DNA of 64,000 nucleotides from Colius striatus (taxonomy: Eukaryota > Chordata > Aves > Coliiformes > Coliidae). Numbering within the stretch: the stretch's first letter is position 1; the number at the start of each line of letters is the position of its first letter. A program made the translations under genes and the position numbers. This document shows positions 33,923 to 48,165 of the stretch, one piece after another. The notes beneath the pieces are model-generated. The model searched no databases. It was not told the DNA's origin and worked only from the letters and a program-made list of their open reading frames with translations. Location: contig NC_084762.1 in the NCBI RefSeq assembly GCF_028858725.1, forward strand, positions 34,563,298 to 34,627,297, in the 5' to 3' direction.

Positions 33923-36900
33923 CTTTATATAACCAGGCTAAGAAACAAAATATACTGTCAGAATGTACAGCAGTATAGAAATAGACAAGATGTCTGTTTC
34001 CCTGATAAAATACTTTATTGTCTAACTTGTAAGGAAGTATATCTACATCTGAGGAAATACATCCATAAATACCCATCTTTTGGTCATTTGCCATGGCAAA
34101 GATCGGTTTCAGAAAAGCAATTATTCCATTAAATTGATAGTTATGTTTTCCTTTTCAAAATCTCATTAAAGAGACGTGGAAATAAAACTGATTTCCCATC
34201 CTTTGAAATACTGCTTTTAAATAGATCCTGAAAAATGCTCTTGTTTCTGTGTGAAAAACAAATGCTGAGAAATCTGACTTCCTCCACAGTGAAATTTCCA
34301 AAAGAAACAAGGACAGATGCATCACTGAGACAAAGAATGAGACTATTCCCAAAGGTAGAAGATAGATATTGATGTGCATCTGACAGCCTGTGGTGTAGAG
34401 GAGGTATGAGAAGGCTCTGTTTTGGAATACTTTTGATTTTACAGTGAGTTCCACTATGTGTAGCAGTACACATCTCTATTTTCAGTATCCATTGAATGCT
34501 TCTGTGTTAGATCATATTCAGGGTCCTTTTGAAACCAGCAGTACAAAGCGATTAGGAGAAGGGAAGCTGCCTCACTGTTACTGTGAAAAATCATGTCTTT
34601 TTCTCCATACACTACTGTCTGGTTGTGTGATGACTCCATCTTCCTCTACTGAGGAGGATGAATGTGTGCAAAGTTTAACAGACTGACAGCTGATGGATTT
34701 ATCACTTACCACAAGGGTTTCTTCTTTTATTCCTATTTCCAGCTTCATCACAATTACTCACTGAGGTAATCTAGTTAGGCCTCTAGCTCTTTGAAATAAC
34801 TAATTTCCATTACTTTTCCATTTATCAGACTCAAATAAAACCTCACTATTGTGGTAATACATACTATGGAAGTTATGTCTCAGAGTCTGAACAAATTTAC
34901 ATTGTGCTAATCATAACTACCTAACCCTGTGAAGTAGCTTCATTGCTGAATATATATTCTGTAGTATTTATTGAATGAAAAAATCTATTACAAAGAATTC
35001 AATTTAGCATTTTTTTCCCATTAAAAATTTCACTGCTCAGCAGTCAAAATAATACTTTGTATGCATGTGACAGTGCATATAGACAGTAGGGTGAAGGACA
35101 GAGAGGGCAGTGCTGTCCCCAAGAGCTATGCAGTCTATGCGAAAGACAGAGTAGCTTTTTCTATACCTCGATAGGATACTCAAAATAATTCATATCTAAT
35201 ACAGCTATCTTGGCCCATCTGGCATAGGCACCTATGTACTCAATGAAGCTTCAGAGTGACCCTTCCTAATGAATAATATAAATGATTACTTTACAGCACT
35301 TCTATCATCATTCTTAGCCAAGTACTTGCTTCCAGCTTGTTCAAGGGGAAAAAATGAAGTTGGGCAGAGAAATTGCCAACCTGTCTTAAGCTCTGCATCT
35401 TCGTGTCATTCATACAGTCAACACTTCTCCAAGTCCACTTTTGTGGTATGGCAAAGAATGACAGACTTCTAGATTCTTATGTCCATCAATCCTATTAGCG
35501 TTGTATTTGCCATTTCCTGGTTACAAAGGAGCTGCTATCACACAAGGATTCAGCGTAAAATCCACTTTCCATCTCTATGGTCTCTCAGTACAAAAATGGC
35601 TTGTCAAAACAAGAGAGAAAAAGCCTGAAGTCTTTGGTGCCATGGAAACTGAACAATTAACAAATGTACTTTTTCTTACTTTGTCTGGAACTGCATTTGA
35701 GCCAGTCTTTTAGCAGAAAGCTGTTAAAAACCTCCCTGTGACTTAAATAGTGATGGAGTGGAGTGGACAGAAAATACAGAAAATAAGAGTTATTTGGGAA
35801 GGACAGAGCAGCAGTTAGAAGCAACAGGGCAAATAAGTTGTAAAAGGAAGGGATCTCAGAGGAATTTCAAGGCTAGTGCTAGAAAGATCAAGTAAGCTGA
35901 CAGGTTTTACATAACAGCAATATTTGTTATGATTCAGGATTGTAAAGAAAAGTCAGGGACACAGGGGACCATTGTCTTTTCTTTAAGGTGTTTCTCAGCA
36001 AAGGTCACTGTCTTATCCTTTGGCACAGAACACCACTTTCAAGCAGCTCCTGTTCCACAGACCTCTGAAATAACAAGAACAGGACAGCTTCTTCCCACTG
36101 ACACTCCTCAGCTCAGGACTCGCTGACAGCACTTTCTGGGATCACCTCTTTAAAGCAAATTAAACCAAGGGCTTTCTGCTTTATTTGTCATCCTCAGTCA
36201 TGCACCATATTAGCTGAAGATGAAGAAAGCCTGCAGCAGTACATAGCTCTATGACATAGTACCACCCTTGCAGCTTCTGGCTACCTCTTGAAGTCTGCAC
36301 TGTTACGGTGGGTATTGAGGTTTGCACTTTCCTTAGCTGTTTTGGAGAATAAGAGAGCAATGCATCTCTGTTTTACCATGCCTATTTCTGGTAATCTGCA
36401 ATGTAGTGGCCTGCAGAGGGCCAAAGACTGAACTGAAGATTCAATAGTCTTTTCAGTTTGCACAGATGCACTGAATTAAAATTAATTGTGTATTACAAAG
36501 TATATGGAAAACCCATCCAGCTCCCAAGTCACTGAGCTGAAAATAGGGCGAGGTTGGAAGACTAAAAGGAGGGATTACCATAGAACCTGTCCCAGTTCTA
36601 GACTATTTATTAAACATTTACTTTTGGTTACTGTTGAAAATGGGATACTAGGTTAAAGTTTCCTTTTGGTCTCTGAAGAACAGTCATTCTTCCAACCTCA
36701 CCTCACTTACTGGTGCTGCTGGGGTATTTGTTTGCTAGGCTAACCAATAGGGGCAAACATCTCTCCGAAACCAGTGCATTTATACCAATTAAAGTACTTC
36801 TAAGTAAATCTTTCAACTGTTCTGGAAAGAAAAACAGTTTGACAATTGCTCTGGCTAATTAAGATATTATGAATACTCAGATAGGGCTCAGAAAATTTTG

Positions 36901-38765
36901 TAAGCTCCTCTCCAGCTCCCACAGCTGCTACTAATTCAGTCTACTTTCCACAGTATATCACAGGGAAAAATTCTACAGTCAAGAATTTAACTAAATGTTA
37001 GGTTTTCAAATATCGAATTATTCACATATGTAATTGATCATTGCCTAGATCAGTAGTCAAAATCTAAGTACTTGAATTTTTAAAAGTAGGATTTTTCCTA
37101 TGAAAGAACTGACAGCATATATTTATCTTCCTTCTTGTATTTTCTACATTTTCATTACCCATAGATGTCAGGCAAGCTGATAAACTCAATACGTTGTCTG
37201 TCCCTTCTGCCATGATAAAGGCAACGTTTATCTCTGTGGACAAGATCCTTCTCAAATCCATTTTGTATAACTATTTTATAGCAAGATGACAGATCAGCAG
37301 TTTCCAATTTATCTCTGCACAATAGTAACCCTTTATTGCTACTCCAAATCTCTACATCTATTTGCATAATCAAACCAATAGGCAATACATACTACAACAA
37401 AAATGCCTTTCCCATTTTCAGGAGGCAGTGGGTTTGCGAATGTTTTTTACTAGGACTTCACTCTTCTGTTTAGCCTTACTGAATTAATTGAAACATCTAT
37501 TACTATCAGACAGTCCAGTGCTCACTGTGCTAATAATAAAAAAAGTGCTTCATATCTGTGCTGAACGATAAAACATTGGTTTAGATTCCCAAATAATTAC
37601 ATGCCTATTTAGCTCAATATAGTTCTCAACCTTGGCCAAGCCACATAAACATCCAATGTAGCTATGCTGCCTCCCTTTTATAGGACTATCCCATCTGAAA
37701 CTCATTTAATTGCTATTCCAGAGCTTTGCAATTTACACTGTAGACATGTGCTGGGTATATTTCACTATAGCTCTGGCTGTTTACAACAAATTATTTAATG
37801 CAGAATTCCTAATAAATGTTTTATGAGCAGGCACTTAAAGTAAATGGACAGAATTAAATTTCAGATTTTTTTTCTTAATTTCATAAGAAGAAACAAAAAA
37901 TGCTGTCTTTACATATGTAATCTTTAGTGGAACTAAGCAAGATTATGTTAAATACAGTTACTTGAGAGTTAATGCCATTTTGTTGTCTCATACTAGTAAA
38001 ACAGTAATGACATATATATTTTTCACAGTCAAGCTTAATCATTAGTGTATCTGTCAAGATCTCAAAGATCTCTTATGCTTTGTGTGTGACATTTCTCAGT
38101 TCCTCCTTCCCATTCTGTCCCTCCCTAAGCGATATTTAAAGATTCGCTTTCCTCCCCCTAGATCTAGGTCTAAAAAGCAATCAACTGATCTTCCATGCAT
38201 CAGACACATGCTTTTTTGTAGTAGCTGTTAATTTTAAAGATGCCGCAGTTTACAATTGCTTTGACATTTACTCTGGAGGATTTGTGCTCCTGAATACATT
38301 TAGGCAATTTATTTATCCCCAGTCGTTTTTGAAACACAGATGAAAAGGCAGAGCTTGATCATTACAAGTCATTGGCCTTGAGTGTTTATCAACTACTTTG
38401 AGTATCCCTGTGCTTCTTGCACTTCTGCAACTACTGTGGCACTTCATCCATCCCTGAATGCTTAATCATTTTTATTATGCCTTCAATGAGTTTAAATAAA
38501 TATCTAGATAGATTAAAAAAACCCCACCTATATGTGATATTACATAATGTAGTGCATACATATTAATAATTCATTAATAATATGCATGTCTATTTATTTG
38601 GTACATCACAAATATGAGAATTTAAAACTTTAAACTTAAAAAAAATAAATCCAATGACTCAAAGACAATGTCAGGTACAGGAAAATCTTTAGGGTGCAAA
38701 CATCACAGTGGATGAAACTAAACCTCTTTCCAGATTATGCAAAAAGTAAAAAGGTTTGCAAATGA
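33923..38765. other. Intergenic, no gene seen
   Basis: Largely AT-rich. The overlapping minus frames at 34141-34473 (110 and 99 codons) have no recognisable domain. A slightly GC-richer zone lies at about 35800-36450. No LINE or LTR was recognised in almost 5 kb. Confidence 0.55.
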
Positions 38766-38826
38766 AATGGGAAGGGAAACAGGGAGATAGACAGGGAGGG
38801 AGTGAAGGAGGGAGTGAGTGAGTGAA
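38766..38826. repeat. Imperfect GGGA/GTGA purine-rich repeat
   Basis: A run of tetranucleotide-like GGGA, GAGG and GTGA words, nearly pure purine on the plus strand. Confidence 0.65.
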
Positions 38827-39179
38827 AATCTGAAGTAGGGAAAAATATTTCAAGTTAAAAGCCTTCAGGCTAGAAGCTCTACACATGTTCTTTTCTTGTA
38901 GAAAACAGGTAGACTCAAACTACCTACAACAGTGTAATGATATTAACATGTCTCCTTTCTGGACACCAGGAAAACATGAGAACCTCAGAAACATCCAGCA
39001 ATAATACAATTATACCTCAGCCTGTGGCAAGGGTGGAAAAAAAAATAAGTACACAAAACATGCATTTAAGGTTTGATATGTTCAGATTACTATTTAAATG
39101 TATTAAGAGCAAGACAATTTAAATAACTACCCTTTTGTGATATTTCTGTATGAAAATCTCTAAAAAAATACAATATCAA

Positions 39180-39916
39180 GCCATAGGTTCAGGTTGGAAA
39201 GGGCTTTTGAAGATCATCCAATTCTTCCTGCCATAGACAGGATCTTCTTTTACTACATTAGGTTTCTCAAAGCTAGCTGTGAACACTTTCAATCATGGGA
39301 CAATCACAGCTTCTCTGGGCAACAAGTTTGAGTGTCTCACCATCCTCATCATAAAAAATTAGTTTGTTATATCTGATCTAAATCTACTCTCTTTCAGTTT
39401 AAAACTGTTACCTTTTGTCCTGTCACTACAGCCCCTGCTGAAAAGTCTCCATCTTTCCTGCAAGTCCTTGTTTAACTACTGGAAGACAGCTACGAGGTCT
39501 CCCTGAAGCCTTCTGTTCTCCAAGCTGAACAGAGCTAATTGTCTCAGCCTTTCTCCATAGGTCAGGTGTTTGATCATTTTTGTGTCCCTCCATTGGACCT
39601 GTTCCAACAGGTCCATGCATTTCCTGTGCTGAGAACTCCAGAGCTGGACATAGTCAAAAGAGCAGAGGGGCAGAATCACCCCCGTTGACCTGTTGGCTAC
39701 ACTTCTTTTGATGCAGCCCAGGAATCATTGGCTTCCTGCACTGCAAGTACACACATTGCCAGATCATGTCCAATTTTTCATCCACCGATATTCCCAATTC
39801 CTGTTCAGCAGGGCTGCTTCAAAGTATCCATCTCCCAGCCTGTACTGATACCTGGGGTTGCCCTGACTCAAGTGCAGGGTCTTGCACTTGGCCTTTCTGA
39901 ACCTCATGAGGTTAAA
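39180..39916 (-). repeat. Diverged CR1 LINE, 3' part
   Basis: On the minus strand the tail side is at 39180 (a decayed GATCTTCAAAAGCCCTTTCC block without clear octamers). Upstream lie the CCCAGAGAAGCTGTGATTGT region (39300-39320), the LTYGERLRQLALFSLENRRL region of ORF2 (about 39490-39560) and the KCKTLHLSQGNP-like region near 39870-39890, ending at AACCTCATGAGGTT. Frameshifts are frequent. This is an older subfamily than those at 28.6 or 54.5 kb. Confidence 0.88.
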
Positions 39917-42900
39917 TGAAACTGTGTTTTGAACAATCTAAAGATAAAGGCATATTTCTAAAATATCAGGTATTTAAAGGCATTAATACAAATGTAATAG
40001 TTTAGTTATTTTAATATTTACCTTAAATTATTCTCTTATACAGAGTCAGTACTATTTTAAATACACTTACACAAAGATTGAGTTTGTATTGAAATTGGAA
40101 GTCTGTTAAAGTTTGTATGGATATTTCAAAATAATTTATTAGTACATTAGTAAAATAAAACCATCTTAAATATATGATACAAGCCAGAAAAATCGAAACC
40201 ATGAATTTTAATCTAATTAGACTCAGATTACGTTGGATGTAATTAATACGTTGAGTTATGGATTTTTTACATCTAGCCCTGGTTGCTACTCAAAAAATAC
40301 TGCAAAACTTTAATACAATTTGTTTTCAACAGTCTAAACAGACACAGACTACTTCAGTGTTTAAATACTTAAATGTTTTAGCATTAAGCATTTATTGTTA
40401 AGAAATATCTTCAAAATTACCATGAAATTAATTTTCTTTTAACTTAGTTTAATTGCAAAAGTCTTAATAAATTCTCATTTCAATTTTAACTTTTAATGGG
40501 CTCTGCAAACACAGTTAAATCCCAGTGTTAATGAAACTATTTTCTGTATTTTCTTGTATGTGTATTACTCAAAATTAAGACTGTGACTGGCAAGGGATGA
40601 AGTGATGAAATGTCCTGGTGGTGTTCCTTTGGAAATATGGACAAGAAAAGTCATCATATTTGAGTGAAGGGTTTTGGTAATATACTGTAGACGGTGTCTG
40701 AAATTACAAGGCTACTTAGTACAGACCTTGTACTTACATTTTTATTTGGTTTTATAGTCTGAACTGTGACAAAATCCAAGCTGGACTTGGGAATAACCTA
40801 AAATTACTTTAGTGAACTTTCCATAGTGAGTGAAAAGGTGGTTAAACATCCCAGCTGTCCCTAGTGAATCTTTTAACTCCAGCCACAAACACTCACATTA
40901 TCTGTATAGGTTTTTGATGCTTCAGACTTGTCCCTTCGGAGACAACTTTAAAAGAATTCTGTACCATGTTTTTGTCCATGTCTGTCCAAGTTAGCACTTC
41001 CACTAGTCAAATAACTCAATAGCTAGGCTAGTTTGTCACTCAAAGCCCAAATGAACAGCAGCAGAAAGGAGAGGGGGAAAAAAAAATCTTTTCCAATAGA
41101 ATAGGAAATACTGGAGAAAAATAACATAGTCATTACCAGAAAACATACCTGCATGAAGCATTTCCCATCAACTGTGATTAACTTCAAATATCCATAGTTA
41201 CTGCATTTGCAGTATGTTTGATGGCAGCACTTTTTTTTTGTATGATCCAGAATTGAGATATGAATATCTACAGTCTGTCAGAGTAACCTGACAAACCAAG
41301 CTACGGACTATGGTCACTGTTATACTGATGGCTTGCCTTAAGGAAAGAACAAAGAAAGAACATCGGTACATCCTTTTGCAGACACAGATAAATACAAAAC
41401 CAGTCTGGTGATACTCTTGCAGAATGCTAAGGAATCCTTCGTCTGAATACAACAAGGGGCACTGAACTGCCTAGATGGAAATGAATTGGAAATTGCCCTT
41501 TCTGCAGAACAGAGGACAGGGCAGGGAGATGGTATAAAACTGATTGTTACTGGAGTTAAATGGGAATGAGATGGGCTGTTATTTTAAAGAATTTTATGGT
41601 TTGAAGATAGAGGTAAAGCAGTCCCTTGTGATGACTGATAGGTGGATTTTGTTTCTAATGCAGACAAGGAAGGTCAGAGAAAAATCGTAATGAGCTGGAA
41701 AGATTTAATGTTAATCATTGCCCTTACTAGTGAGCATTTCTAAGACATCTCTGAAATCTAATGAAAAGCCGTAATTTCATATCCACTTTACAGTGAAATA
41801 AAGCAGACACAGCAGGCACATATTCCCATGCTCTACCTCCAGCCTGCAAGTGCTTACTCTCTGGTATCATCCCATGGTTCTACTGTTACAAGTTGCATTC
41901 AAGTAGCTATAAGCTAAAAAGCTCATGAAGACTCTGATGTCAATTTAAGGTAGCCATGAAACTCCCATTACATTTTTGACAGGGAGGGAGAACCTCGACA
42001 GCAAATATTAAAATGAAATGCATAGGCATCTTTAACAAGCTGTGAAGAGTAAATCCTCTCTATCATATATGAGGGATAGTGAAAAAAGGTATAATTTTTT
42101 TTAGTATAGTTGTAAATCTATCTGTTCCTCTGTGAAAGGCTCATTTTTTAATCTCCTGTGGAGTTGGTATATCTATGTATTCATTTATCACACACTTTTC
42201 TGTAGTTGCCAACACTTGCCATTCTGAAACTGAAGAGAAGATCTGAGAAAGGCTTTTTCAAAAAACACTTGAACTTTTTAGGCAGTACAAGATATTTTGT
42301 CTACTGTACATTTTTTTTTCTACTTCACATGTATTCCTGGTAAAGACTTTTTTTTTTGGTCTTTCCTAGTTTCTCACGTTCTTTGTTCAAACAAAGAAAT
42401 TCTAGAGAACATTCATCAGAGGCATAAACTGCAAAGGTGCTGTCAACATCAGTGGCAACAAGCAGATTTACAGCAGCTGTAAGCCTGTTCCATTATCACT
42501 ACATATATTTGAAGTAAAATCTGATATAGCAAATTCTTCTATTTTAAATTTTCTAGAATAAATAATTTGCTAAAAAGCAGCAGCTACTTTTACCTACACT
42601 CTGAGGTTTCAAGATCACTTGATCAGAGCAGACAGTGTCCTCATGCTTGTTTCAGAACACAAGTCCCTGATATTTTCTCAGAGGTGAAGAGAAAGGCAAA
42701 AAGGAGACAAAAGTAGAAGAGGTAGCCAAACACTTTTAAACTAGAAATACACAAACAAGCAAGAAGCGTAGTACATACTTTGATTTCTTGAGACAAAGGT
42801 AGATCTTTTGACTTGATTTCTTCAGATCAGAGTTCGATACCTTTCTAAAGGGTGATTGATTTCACCCAAATACAATTATTGACCTCAACAAAAAATAATA

Positions 42901-45049
42901 TGGATGTAATCCCAATCCATCAAAAGAAAATGATAGTTCTCCCCTGATCTTGAAATGTACTAATCTATAATTAGCTAGAGTTAGCTTTTCTAACTCTGCA
43001 CAGTAACAAACATTATTCAATCAAAGCTATATTATATGATGTATTTAATCTCAAACGCACAACTTTAGTCATTACTAAAATACTAGTACTCTCCTTCAAC
43101 GATTAATAAATGTATATTGATATTAACACTCTAGTAGTAAAGAAAGCTAGTCATTTCTTTGCAAGAACCTCCTACTTTCACACAATATAATAATAAAGAA
43201 TAATTCAAACAGTATCCTGGCAAGGAAAGTGGGAAAACAAGGAGCTCTTTCAAAATAAACATGTTTTCAAGTATCAAAACTTCCACATCAACAGCTTGGG
43301 AAGGGACCACATGCTCAGACTTTTCAGTAAATAGAATGAAAACCTGACTTGTCTAGTTAGATTAAATTATCTTTGTTTTTAAAATTAGTTCTGTGGTGGT
43401 GGGATTTTTTTCTTTCTTTCTGAAGTCTTAACTGTTGTTTTGCCAGGTAATATCTGTTATCTTGAGTGGAGGCATGCAAACATGCAATGCAAAAAACCAG
43501 TAGGCAAGTCAGCTACCTAACTGAAGATGCACCAGTTTGTACCTTCGTAGATTACTCACACAGCATTTGAAGTCACTAGAACTGGCATTAACAGTAATAT
43601 AAAGTACTATACAAGTTTAGGGCATTTTCAGGCCCCAAGCATGCAATTTATAGATTTGACTCTCACATAGCTTGAATTCTTTTTTGTGAATTGCTGTGAT
43701 GTTGGATCAGTCAGGAGGACAAAGTCTCAATAGTTTTAGTGCACAAAGCACATAAGCTTTAGCTAGTGTTTTACTTAGTTAAGGTTTTTTTAGATCATGT
43801 TGTCTTAAGTTGCCATTGCTGTCAGTAGAATTTGCAAAGGTCTTTTTGCCCTGAGTCTTTCTGGTTTGAATAGGCAATAGTTCTGTTTTATGTCTCCTAT
43901 TATGGCACTCCCTGGTTGCTTGACTATTACCAGCTACCTCTGGACACCATTTTCATGTGTGTTGTACACTGATTGCAGACCCCTATCCAGCACAAAGCTT
44001 TCTAGTAACAAAACTTTTTCTGTAGCAGAGCCAACAAAATGCATTTATATCAGAATAGTGCTTTGTATCATGAGGATGTGGACTTTCTGACCTTGGACTA
44101 TGAACCTAACAACTGATTTTGTCATCAGATCCCACAGCTGCCTGATCAGCTAGCCTATCTATTTTATGCTTACAATGACATGCAATATTCCAAATACTTC
44201 ATTTCAGTTGCAACCAAAATTAGTGAGATAAAACGTATATGCAGAGTAATAGAAATTGAAACTGCTGCTGTTATAAAAACATAGATGAAAATGTGTTTTC
44301 ACACAATGTGTAAATCATCATTGCAAGTAAATGTAACACATTATGAAACACAAATTATCATTATTATTATCTGCATCATAGTTGAAATATATGCATTGCA
44401 ACCTATTGTCTTCCTAGAGCTCTGCATCTATTAATAATCTTGTTATTTCTCACCCAAACTGATAAAAGTTAAACACTCCATAATCCTCTTATGTTAACCT
44501 TATTTACCATTTATTCCTTTCTATGCTTCTGCTAGGAAAAAACCAAAAATCATTTCAGATCATTAGGCAAATACTTTCCTCAGAAATATCCCCTCCAGCT
44601 CATCTAATAGGTAGTGTTATCATCTGTACATTTTGCTAAAACACACACGTCATTTTACAGGACCCCTATAACTACACAGGAAATATTATGTTGTACAATA
44701 TACAAGGTACATTTTATACAGTATGTATATAGTAACACAATGAGTCCTGAAAATACAGTCTTGCCTTCAACTCTAAAAATTATTTCTCAGCTCCTAATAG
44801 ACAATAAATAATTGGAAATTTAATACAAAATAAATATATCTAATATCTGTTTGAATACACCAGACTTAACAGCTCTACCGTCATTGCACAGGGTTTATAT
44901 GATATTCCTCCAAAGTTGTCTTATCATTAGTACAAGTTAATTGCAGGCTCCATCTTATGGTCAAATGTTGATGACTTTGTAAATAAAAACGCCGATTACG
45001 TATCTCAGGGGCCCAAGAGCATCCACAGCCCTGCCTGTCCCTGAACCTG
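39917..45049. other. Long repeat-poor intergenic stretch
   Basis: About 5.1 kb, very AT-rich, with no gene, LINE or LTR that I recognise. Sequence around 40195-40290 contains several ATTA/TAATTA words (see findings). Confidence 0.6.
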
Positions 45050-45671
45050 CCCACAGCCAAGCAAAGTATTCATCATGGCCTGTATAAAAAATAGTGTGGC
45101 CAAGCAGGACCAAGGAGGTGACTGTACCACTTGTACTCTGTGCTGGAGAGGCCACACCTTCAACACTGTGTCCAGTTCTGTGCCCCTCACTGCAAGAAGG
45201 ACATTGAGGAGCTGGAGTGTGTCCAGAGATGGACAATGAAACTCGTGAAAGGTCTGGGGAACCCTTATGAGGAGTGCCTGAGGGAGCTGGGGATGTTTAG
45301 CCTGGAGGAGGCTGAGAGGAGACCTAATCACTCTCTACAGCTACCTGAAGGTGAGTTGTAGTGAGGTGGGGGTCGATTTCTTCTCTCCAGTAATGAATGA
45401 TAGGACATGAGGAAATGGGTTTAAGTGGCATCAGGGGAGGTTTATACTGAACATTAGGAAGAATTTTTTCACTGAGAGAGTTATTAAGCATTGGAATGGG
45501 CTGCCCAGGGAGGTAGTGGAATCACCATCCCTAGATATATTCAAAAGATGCAGAAATGAAGCACTGAGAGATATGGTTTAGTTTAGTGATGGGCTTGGCA
45601 GTGTTAAGTTAGTGGTTGGACTTGATGATAAAAGTCTTTTCCAACTGTAATGATTCTATGATTCTATGACA
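45050..45671 (+). repeat. CR1 LINE 3' part (second subfamily)
   Basis: It shows GGCCTGTATAAAAAATAGTG, AGGCCACACCTTCAACACTG, GAAGGACATTGAGGAGCTGG, the GAGGGAGCTGGGGATGTTTA block, GGCTGCCCAGGGAGGTAGTG and GTTGGACTTGATGAT, ending in two octamers. It belongs to the subfamily whose 3' end reads AGTCTTTTCCAAC rather than GGTCCCTTCCAACCCC, like the copy at 17.3 kb. ORF2 is broken near 45305-45330. Sequence from 45003 to 45050 may also belong to it. Confidence 0.92.
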
Positions 45672-47162
45672 CTCTCATCTCATCTTTAGGTTATTAGTTG
45701 TACTCAAGAACTAATGAGAGAGCTAGCAGCTCTCTTGTGTCATGTGCCTAAGGGAGAAGGTTCTATTTAAAGCATTTTTTTAGTACTGTAAGGGTTTTAG
45801 TACTGTTCTAATATTTATTTTCCTTGATTACTAGGTTACCTTTTTCATTCTCTTCTCTGATTTTAGAGCTACTAGAATTAGGGTCATAAAGGGTTTAATA
45901 CAAAATCTCAAATTTTTGAGCCACAGAAACCTTAGAAAGCCATGGACAATTTTTCCACACTCAGATGATATTTTCACCACAGTGATACTTCATTCTTCAG
46001 CACTTTCCTTTCTACCCTAAACTAATCAATCCAGAGCTGAGGATGAAGATACTAATTTGAACAGGTCTTGAATAAATACATGCCTGGAAGAACATACATT
46101 TCCTATTGTTTACTCACTGAAGAGAGGAAGAAAATTATAATGATCAAAATAAGAATCCTCTGGATCACGGAGAATCTATCTTATTAAAATTAATTTATGT
46201 AGATGGAGTAAATGGGCAACATACTTCTACAAGTCATTAATTATTACAGGCTTCAGATGAATGTCAAGTATCTTGAATATTCCCTGGCTATCTAACTCTC
46301 AGGGAGTACATTGAGCCAGTAAATCTTTCAGCTGAAATTCCTTTGTGTAAAGGTTCAAAACACTTTGACTTTCAAAAAGAGTAATATTGAGTTGTTGCCT
46401 ATAAGGCCATATTTGGCATTATATAGCAGCTAATTAGGGCTAACAGCCCTCCATAATATACTGTTCTGTGCTTATGGATGAAACAGCAAAGTTTCTATGG
46501 AACTATCAAGGCTTATTTCTTCTAAATAAGACTAAAATTCTGCAGAGTATTTAGTCAGATTAAAAGGTAAATACTAAGATAACAAATAAAAGGTCCAATT
46601 AATAGCCTTGTTTCCACTTTTCTGTCTTTGTGAAGAATGGAGGCAGAGGTGCTTTATACACAGCAAATGAAAGTGGGCAGCCCATCTTAATGGAAAAACA
46701 GAAAAGGAGCGAGAAAAACTCAGCCATATAGTCTTGCCAGAGTATAGCCACTGGCAGGGGTCAGGAAAGGGAGAAGCAATGCTGAGTAGAGGGAATATTG
46801 GAAAAGAACAGAATAAAAAATATTTTTTACTTGAGTTTGATTACTAAAACAAGACATGCTAGTAAACAATGACTGCTTGATCCTCTCATCTAAAGCACAC
46901 ATAAGTCTTCATCTGCCATTACTTCTAAGCTACGATGAAAGTTTCCCATTGTCTCCAGCATACTTTGTTTATCTAAGGAGATAATTTTGTCACCTTTACA
47001 AATTAGTTGGCATGTATATGCATTCACCAAGACTATGCCTCTAAACTCACAACAGTAACATAAAAAAACGTGTATTTTTTTAAAATAAATACCGTGGCAT
47101 GAAGCTGTATATTTACTAAGAGAACTCTGTGAAAATAACAGGGATTTTTTTGTTCTCATACA
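45672..47162. other. Intergenic, no gene seen
   Basis: AT-rich. The 89-codon minus frame at 46890-47159 has no recognisable domain. Confidence 0.6.
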
Positions 47163-47218
47163 TAATGTCAGAAGTTTGACCTCTATCTTTTAATGTCAGA
47201 AGTTTGACCTCTATCCTC
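47163..47218. repeat. 28-bp tandem duplication
   Basis: Two head-to-tail copies of a unit containing AATGTCAGAAGTTTGACCTC, nearly identical. This suggests recent slippage or template switching. Confidence 0.9.
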
Positions 47219-47997
47219 ATTCCTATCTCCTTTTGAGTTTTCTCTTTAGCACTCTTCAAAGTATTTGCTTCCAAAATATATTTTTAGCCATCTTCTCTGA
47301 CTCTGTCACTGCTGAGCTCATAAATGTAAACAGTCTAGTAAAGCAATAAATAACAGTGCATTTGGCAAAAACATGAAATGAGATGCTGAAGTATGAAATA
47401 ACAGTTGTGCTACTAATCCTTGCCATTATTTCTTACCCCTGGCATTGATTTAGGAAGAGTTTGGGATAACATATTTTTTTCCTCCTGAAAGGACAGCATT
47501 AAGGACTATGGACTTAAGGGTTTCAGGAGCACTATTCCAACAAAAAAATAACTAAATGTATTAGACACTCTGTTTAGCATGTGCTATGATCTAAACTTGT
47601 ACAGAAAAAAAAAAAAGTTAAAGGCACTTAAATATGTTCAAGGCATGCCAAAAATAATGGGAAAGACAAAGTACTGGCCTGCACCAAGTAATCATGAAAC
47701 ATCAGTCACTAACAGAAGTCCCCATCAGCTGTCACATTAGAAGATGCCATTCCAACACCTGGTGCATGAGATTGCCCTGGGTTTCAATAACAATCTGTAC
47801 TGTCAGAGCTTTGTCACCAGGAGCCTGGGAAGATGGCAGAAAGAAACATATCACAGGTCTCTTAGAGGACAGCAACACTGTGAGGGATGATGTCAGTGGA
47901 TACATAATGTTCAAGGATGTCCATGTCTTGGTCCAATGATACTAGTCCATTGCACCACAATTTTCTTATCTTTTTTCTCCTACTGAAAGCAATAGGG

Positions 47998-48165
47998 ATT
48001 ATAGAATTATTTGGGTTGGAAGGGATCTTTAAAGCCCATCCAACCAAAGCCCCCTATTATATTCAACTATACATATAGCCCCCTACATATTCAACTATAT
48101 AAGTTTGCTCAAAGCCCCATCCAACCAAACCTTGAATATTTCCAGTGAAAGGGTATCTACAAAGA
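47998..48165 (-). repeat. CR1 LINE 3'-end fragment with internal duplication
   Basis: On the minus strand it ends in a damaged octamer near 47998 and carries CCCTTCCAACCCAAAT, the GGTTGGATGGGGCTTTGAGC block (48105-48130) and AAACACTTTCAAGG-like sequence. Between the two blocks a 29-bp unit (AGCCCCCTA plus ATTCAACTATA) occurs twice, at 48048-48076 and 48077-48105. The copy is old. Confidence 0.82.

Noticed and set aside
33819..34094. Leu-Ser-Pro repeat protein on the minus strand
   Set aside because: A translation of the GAGGA microsatellite.
34141..34473. Two overlapping minus frames (110 and 99 codons)
   Set aside because: No recognisable domain, no splice or promoter context, and two frames overlap. 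This is expected by chance in 64 kb of AT-rich DNA.
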